Part shown: positions 27,604 through 30,274 of the stretch, one piece after another
How the letters are laid out: every line of letters starts with the position of its first letter
Numbering within the stretch: position 1 is the first letter of the stretch
NCBI GenBank assembly: GCA_032718475.1
Contig: JAUCBJ010008607.1
Location: 1-30,274 of the forward strand
Length of the DNA stretch: 30,274 nt
Direction: 5' to 3'
Origin: Nemertoderma westbladi
Taxonomy: Eukaryota > Xenacoelomorpha > Nemertodermatida > Nemertodermatidae
Program-made: the position numbers and the translations under genes
Notes under the pieces: model-generated
The model's input: the letters and a program-made list of their open reading frames with translations, nothing else
Database searches by the model: none
What the model was told of the DNA's origin: nothing

Positions 27604-27663
27604 CTACTACTACTAGTATCGGCATGTTGCATTGCAGCTGCATTTTTAAGAATGCTGTGCCGG
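27604..27663 (-). mobile_element. 60-bp 3' end of the same LINE family as 8839-9564
   Basis: The minus strand reads CCGGCACAGCATTCTTAAAA, then ATGCAGCTGCAATGCAACAT and a (TAG)n tail, matching 9507-9564 with a few differences. Only the extreme 3' end is present, as expected for a heavily 5'-truncated retrocopy. Confidence 0.85.
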
Positions 27664-27676
27664 GGATAGTTCTTTT

Positions 27677-27750
27677 TACAGAACACAGCAGATCACAGTA
27701 GAACACAGCAGAACACAATAGAATACAGGCGGAACATAGGCGAACACAGC
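27677..27750. repeat. Irregular AGAACACAGC-type short repeats
   Basis: Motifs AGAACACAGC, AGATCACAGT, AGAACACAAT, AGAATACAGG and GGAACATAGG follow one another with a period close to 10 bp, just left of the foldback element. Confidence 0.75.
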
Positions 27751-27760
27751 TGAAATTAAA

Positions 27761-28279
27761 ATCTACACCAAAAAATAACACACTTGGAAAAGTACCGGAC
27801 TTAATCATACAACTGTAAGATGTCAATTACATATTTAAATTAAAAGGCGGTTTTCCATATCCTCCAAAATAAATTACCTGATCAGCGTTTCCCGATCAGC
27901 TGTTCGGTTAGGCCTGTATCTGTTACTAGTCCAGCAGTCTGCCTGTCAGCCTGTTCCAGTACTGCAGTAGGCCTAGTGCTGTAGAGACATGTACAGACTG
28001 ACAGACTGTACATTGTACAGACAGACAGATGTAGGCATTTACCGGCAATTACCGGGCACAGTGTAGAGTATATTACTAATGTACTGATGTAGGCCTACTC
28101 AGCTACCAGTACTGTACTGCTGTAGAACTAACCAACTCTCCATGGTTACAGGATAATGAGAAGTAATTTATTTTGGAGGATATGGAAAACCGCCATTTAA
28201 ATTAAATATGTAATTGACATCTTACAGTTGTATGATTAAATCCGGTACTTTCCCAAGTGTGTTATTTTTTGGTGTAGAT
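27761..28279. mobile_element. Foldback/MITE-like element with 117-bp inverted arms
   Basis: Arms 27761-27877 and 28163-28279 are inverted repeats with only a few mismatches. The outer end reads ATCTACACCAAAAAATAACA and the inner end GGAGGATATGGAAAACCGCC or its complement. The 285-bp interior has short CTGTACAG, TAGGCCTA and CAGACAGA motifs and no ORF. No clear target-site duplication was identified. Confidence 0.85.
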
Positions 28280-29430
28280 GTGGACTCCCATAGAGGAGTA
28301 CTGGAACTACTGCTGCTCTAAGTAATTGGTGTTCGCGCTTTTAGACATTTAGCAGTTTAACCTGCCAATTTTAATTGTCTTTTTGTATATCAATTATTTA
28401 ATGTACTGAAGTTACATCAGCCGAAGCCAGCCTGTGCGCGACCATTCACCCACAGTTAAGGGAGACTGGATTCGGATGCTTTGATAGTGATTGCAGTGTA
28501 GACCTACTGTATTATTCGATTGATCGTTAATATATAATCTCTGACAATATATTTACTTTCGGGGAAATATTAACAGTTCCTTTAGGACGTGGCGCTTTAA
28601 GTATAAAACAGAGTTATGACTTAGACTAATCACAACTGGATGGCTACTGAGTTTCGTAAAAAGCGCATTCTTTAGGAGATGCTTTATTAACCTTCACACG
28701 ACTTCACACTTGTTCACACTACTGCGCACTGATCTGCCGACCGTCACTGAATTTGATCATATATAAGGAGGATCGCAACTGACACATGTAGGGATTATGA
28801 AATAGCATTCAATTCACACAAAAACCACTATAATGTAAGTCGCAGTTGCTACCGGTAAACCTGTTCCTCTAACCTTTAGTAATCAAGAAGATTGGGGTTT
28901 TATGATTATTCATCGGTATTCTCCAAATATATCAGCAATATATACCAACATAACACCAATTAATAACAGAATCAAATAATGCGGTGAACAGTCAGTATGT
29001 GTTACTTATGCAGTGTTCCATGTGCAGCAATCATGAATTGCGGTGTGATGCGGTAGTTGAATCGCGTTGCGTAGTGCCGCGTTTCAGTGATTCAGATATG
29101 AAGTATGATTCAGCAATGATTCAGTTAATAGTTTTACGTTCTTGTAATCAAAGCCATCTGATGTTTCTGATGTTTAGGTCAAAGTCTGAAACTTCTACAG
29201 AAGTACAGAAGAATCTCTAAGCCGATGTTCGGAGGCTCAGAAAAGGTAAACAAAGACCGTCATGCATTGTGCGGTTTTCCCTAGGTCTCTGTTCAAGATA
29301 AAATGAAAATCGCTCTGATTTGAGCTGAGCGGCTGAGTTGAGCGAGCTGAACAAAGAGAGGCTCCACGTGTACAGTAAACCAGCTGACAGATTTCGTCAT
29401 CTGAGTTACAGTCTTTAGAGTATTAAGCGC
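28280..29430. other. Gene-free segment
   Basis: No supportable gene. Short motifs repeat, such as CACACGACTTCACACTTG followed by TTCACACT near 28695-28720, and GCTGAGCGGCTGAGTTGAGC near 29323. Small frames here show no domain, and composition does not suggest coding. Confidence 0.45.
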
Positions 29431-29577
29431 ATTGCGGAGAAAATGGCTTGTTATGTCCGCTAAAACACCTTCACGGTACATTGCGGAGAAAATGGCTTGT
29501 TATGTCCGCTAAAACACCTACACAGTATATTGCGGAGAAAAATGACCTGTTATATCCGCAAAAGCTTTTACAATCGG
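29431..29577. repeat. Tandem repeat, about three 49-bp units
   Basis: Units start at 29431, 29480 and 29529 with ATTGCGGAGAAAA and contain GTTATGTCCGCTAAAACACC. The first two are nearly identical; the third has diverged. Confidence 0.92.
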
Positions 29578-29610
29578 ACCTTACAGTCCCAATCCCAATA
29601 AACATTAACT

Positions 29611-29637
29611 TGGTCGTTTTGGCGGCCAAAATGACCA
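29611..29637. repeat. 27-bp near-perfect palindrome TGGTCGTTTTGGC/GGCCAAAATGACCA
   Basis: It reads the same on both strands except for one mismatched pair. A further TTGGTCGTTTTGGCGA lies at about 29685-29700. It could be the end-to-end or foldback terminus of a small element. Confidence 0.7.
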
Positions 29638-30274
29638 AAATCGCCAAAAAATATAGTGTATTCCTATGGGCTACACCCGGCTACTTGGTCGTTTTGGCGA
29701 AGCGATTTAACTCGACTCAGTCAAGTCCAGACAGCCCGTCTCCTTGGACATCCATTTGGTTGCTCTGATTAAATGTCGGCTCGCTTTCATTTTTATGATT
29801 GACAGATTGTTAACTTACCTGGAGCTGAGTCGGGCCTTTCAGTTGTAGTAAAAGACCACCCACTGAGGCATTGATACAGCACATGCTAATACGTAATAAG
29901 GGAGTTAGTTGAATGCGGCTTTGTTAAAAGGAGGAGTATGTATAATAATCGGATTTTGTGTGTTATTATTAGATAATCACTTCTCACCTTTTCCTTTGTG
30001 TAGCTTCAGTTTAGAGTCATTATGAAATGGCAACGTGTTCTGTATGAAGGCGTCCTAATTATAGTTTTATAGTTAGAAGCTGGGTCTGTGACAGGGCGAG
30101 AGGTAGCTATTAAATAGCGACACTCAGTCTCGAACGAGTTCGGTATACTGATGAAATTCAGATTTGACGGCGCGGCCTATTTCTAGTAGCTGGGTCTGAA
30201 TTCGAGGGCGATAGTCCGATAGTAACTGAAAACATTATAATATCAGGCTCTGGCTCTGTGCTAACAGTCAACAG
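29638..30274. other. Gene-free right edge with a short direct repeat
   Basis: No gene is seen. AGCTGGGTCTG occurs at 30078-30088 and 30188-30198 (110 bp apart), each followed by a GAGGGCGA- or GGGCGAGA-like stretch, suggesting a partial tandem duplication. Confidence 0.4.

Noticed and set aside
28984-29220. 78-codon plus-strand ORF
   Set aside because: Met/Ser/Cys-rich without domain or context; probably chance.
29431-29577. CRISPR array
   Set aside because: Directly adjoining similar units without distinct spacers, in a eukaryotic transposon-rich context.

Overview
The window looks like repeat-rich, AT-rich nuclear DNA from a metazoan, most likely a marine invertebrate. That is inferred from the density and variety of transposable elements (BEL/Pao-type and other LTR elements, CR1-like and RTE-like LINEs, TA-flanked and foldback DNA elements), A+T-rich spacers, long homopolymer G tracts, and the absence of bacterial-style gene packing. 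No host gene could be supported; nearly everything recognisable is mobile or virus-derived. The species cannot be fixed from the sequence.

Layout. (1) 1-5240: a 717-codon open frame on the minus strand enters from the left edge (1-2152). It has a coiled-coil, Gag-like character, a 2.5-kb non-coding leader, an LTR-like promoter with TATA and CCAAT boxes (about 4868-5111), and a tRNA-like SINE head (5161-5238). (2) 5333-7323: three intact minus-strand genes of viral type, namely a Polinton/adintovirus-type packaging ATPase, a C3HC4 RING protein and an unknown acidic protein. They form a relic or small cousin of a Polinton-like DNA virus. (3) 8172-12000: a decayed BEL/Pao retrotransposon on the minus strand (zinc knuckle, protease, RT, RNase H, start of the integrase region). 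It is split in its RNase H by a 726-bp LINE fragment on the plus strand with a 9-bp target-site duplication. (4) 12039-12290: a minisatellite. (5) 12806-about 21770: a plus-strand gag-only LTR-type element (three CCHC knuckles, hairpin, polypurine tract, 3' LTR, no pol seen). Its gag was hit twice within about 60 bp: by a 1.47-kb TA-flanked inverted-repeat transposon (12910-14378) and by a 3.5-kb CR1-like LINE (14437-17936). The LINE keeps a 1029-codon frame with a 2A-like motif and a reverse transcriptase but lacks the C-terminal part of its endonuclease.

(6) 21770-24400: A+T-rich spacer with a low-confidence retroelement integrase-tail remnant (23036-23617) and inverted/tandem copies of a CTCGATATTTTTCAACA motif. 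(7) 24404-26460: a minus-strand RTE-like LINE with endonuclease only, ending in a TAA-rich tail where the RT should start. (8) 26494-30274: assorted repeats. These include a diverged second copy (27077-27476) of the repeat at 2518-2920, a 60-bp copy of the 3' end of the 8839-9564 LINE, a 519-bp foldback element with 117-bp arms (27761-28279), and 49-bp tandem repeats (29431-29577).

The genes do not work together as a host pathway. They record successive insertions, and three nesting events can be ordered from the reading frames they interrupt. The most unusual content is the compact viral gene trio at 5333-7323 and the 2A-like LINE with an endonuclease deletion.
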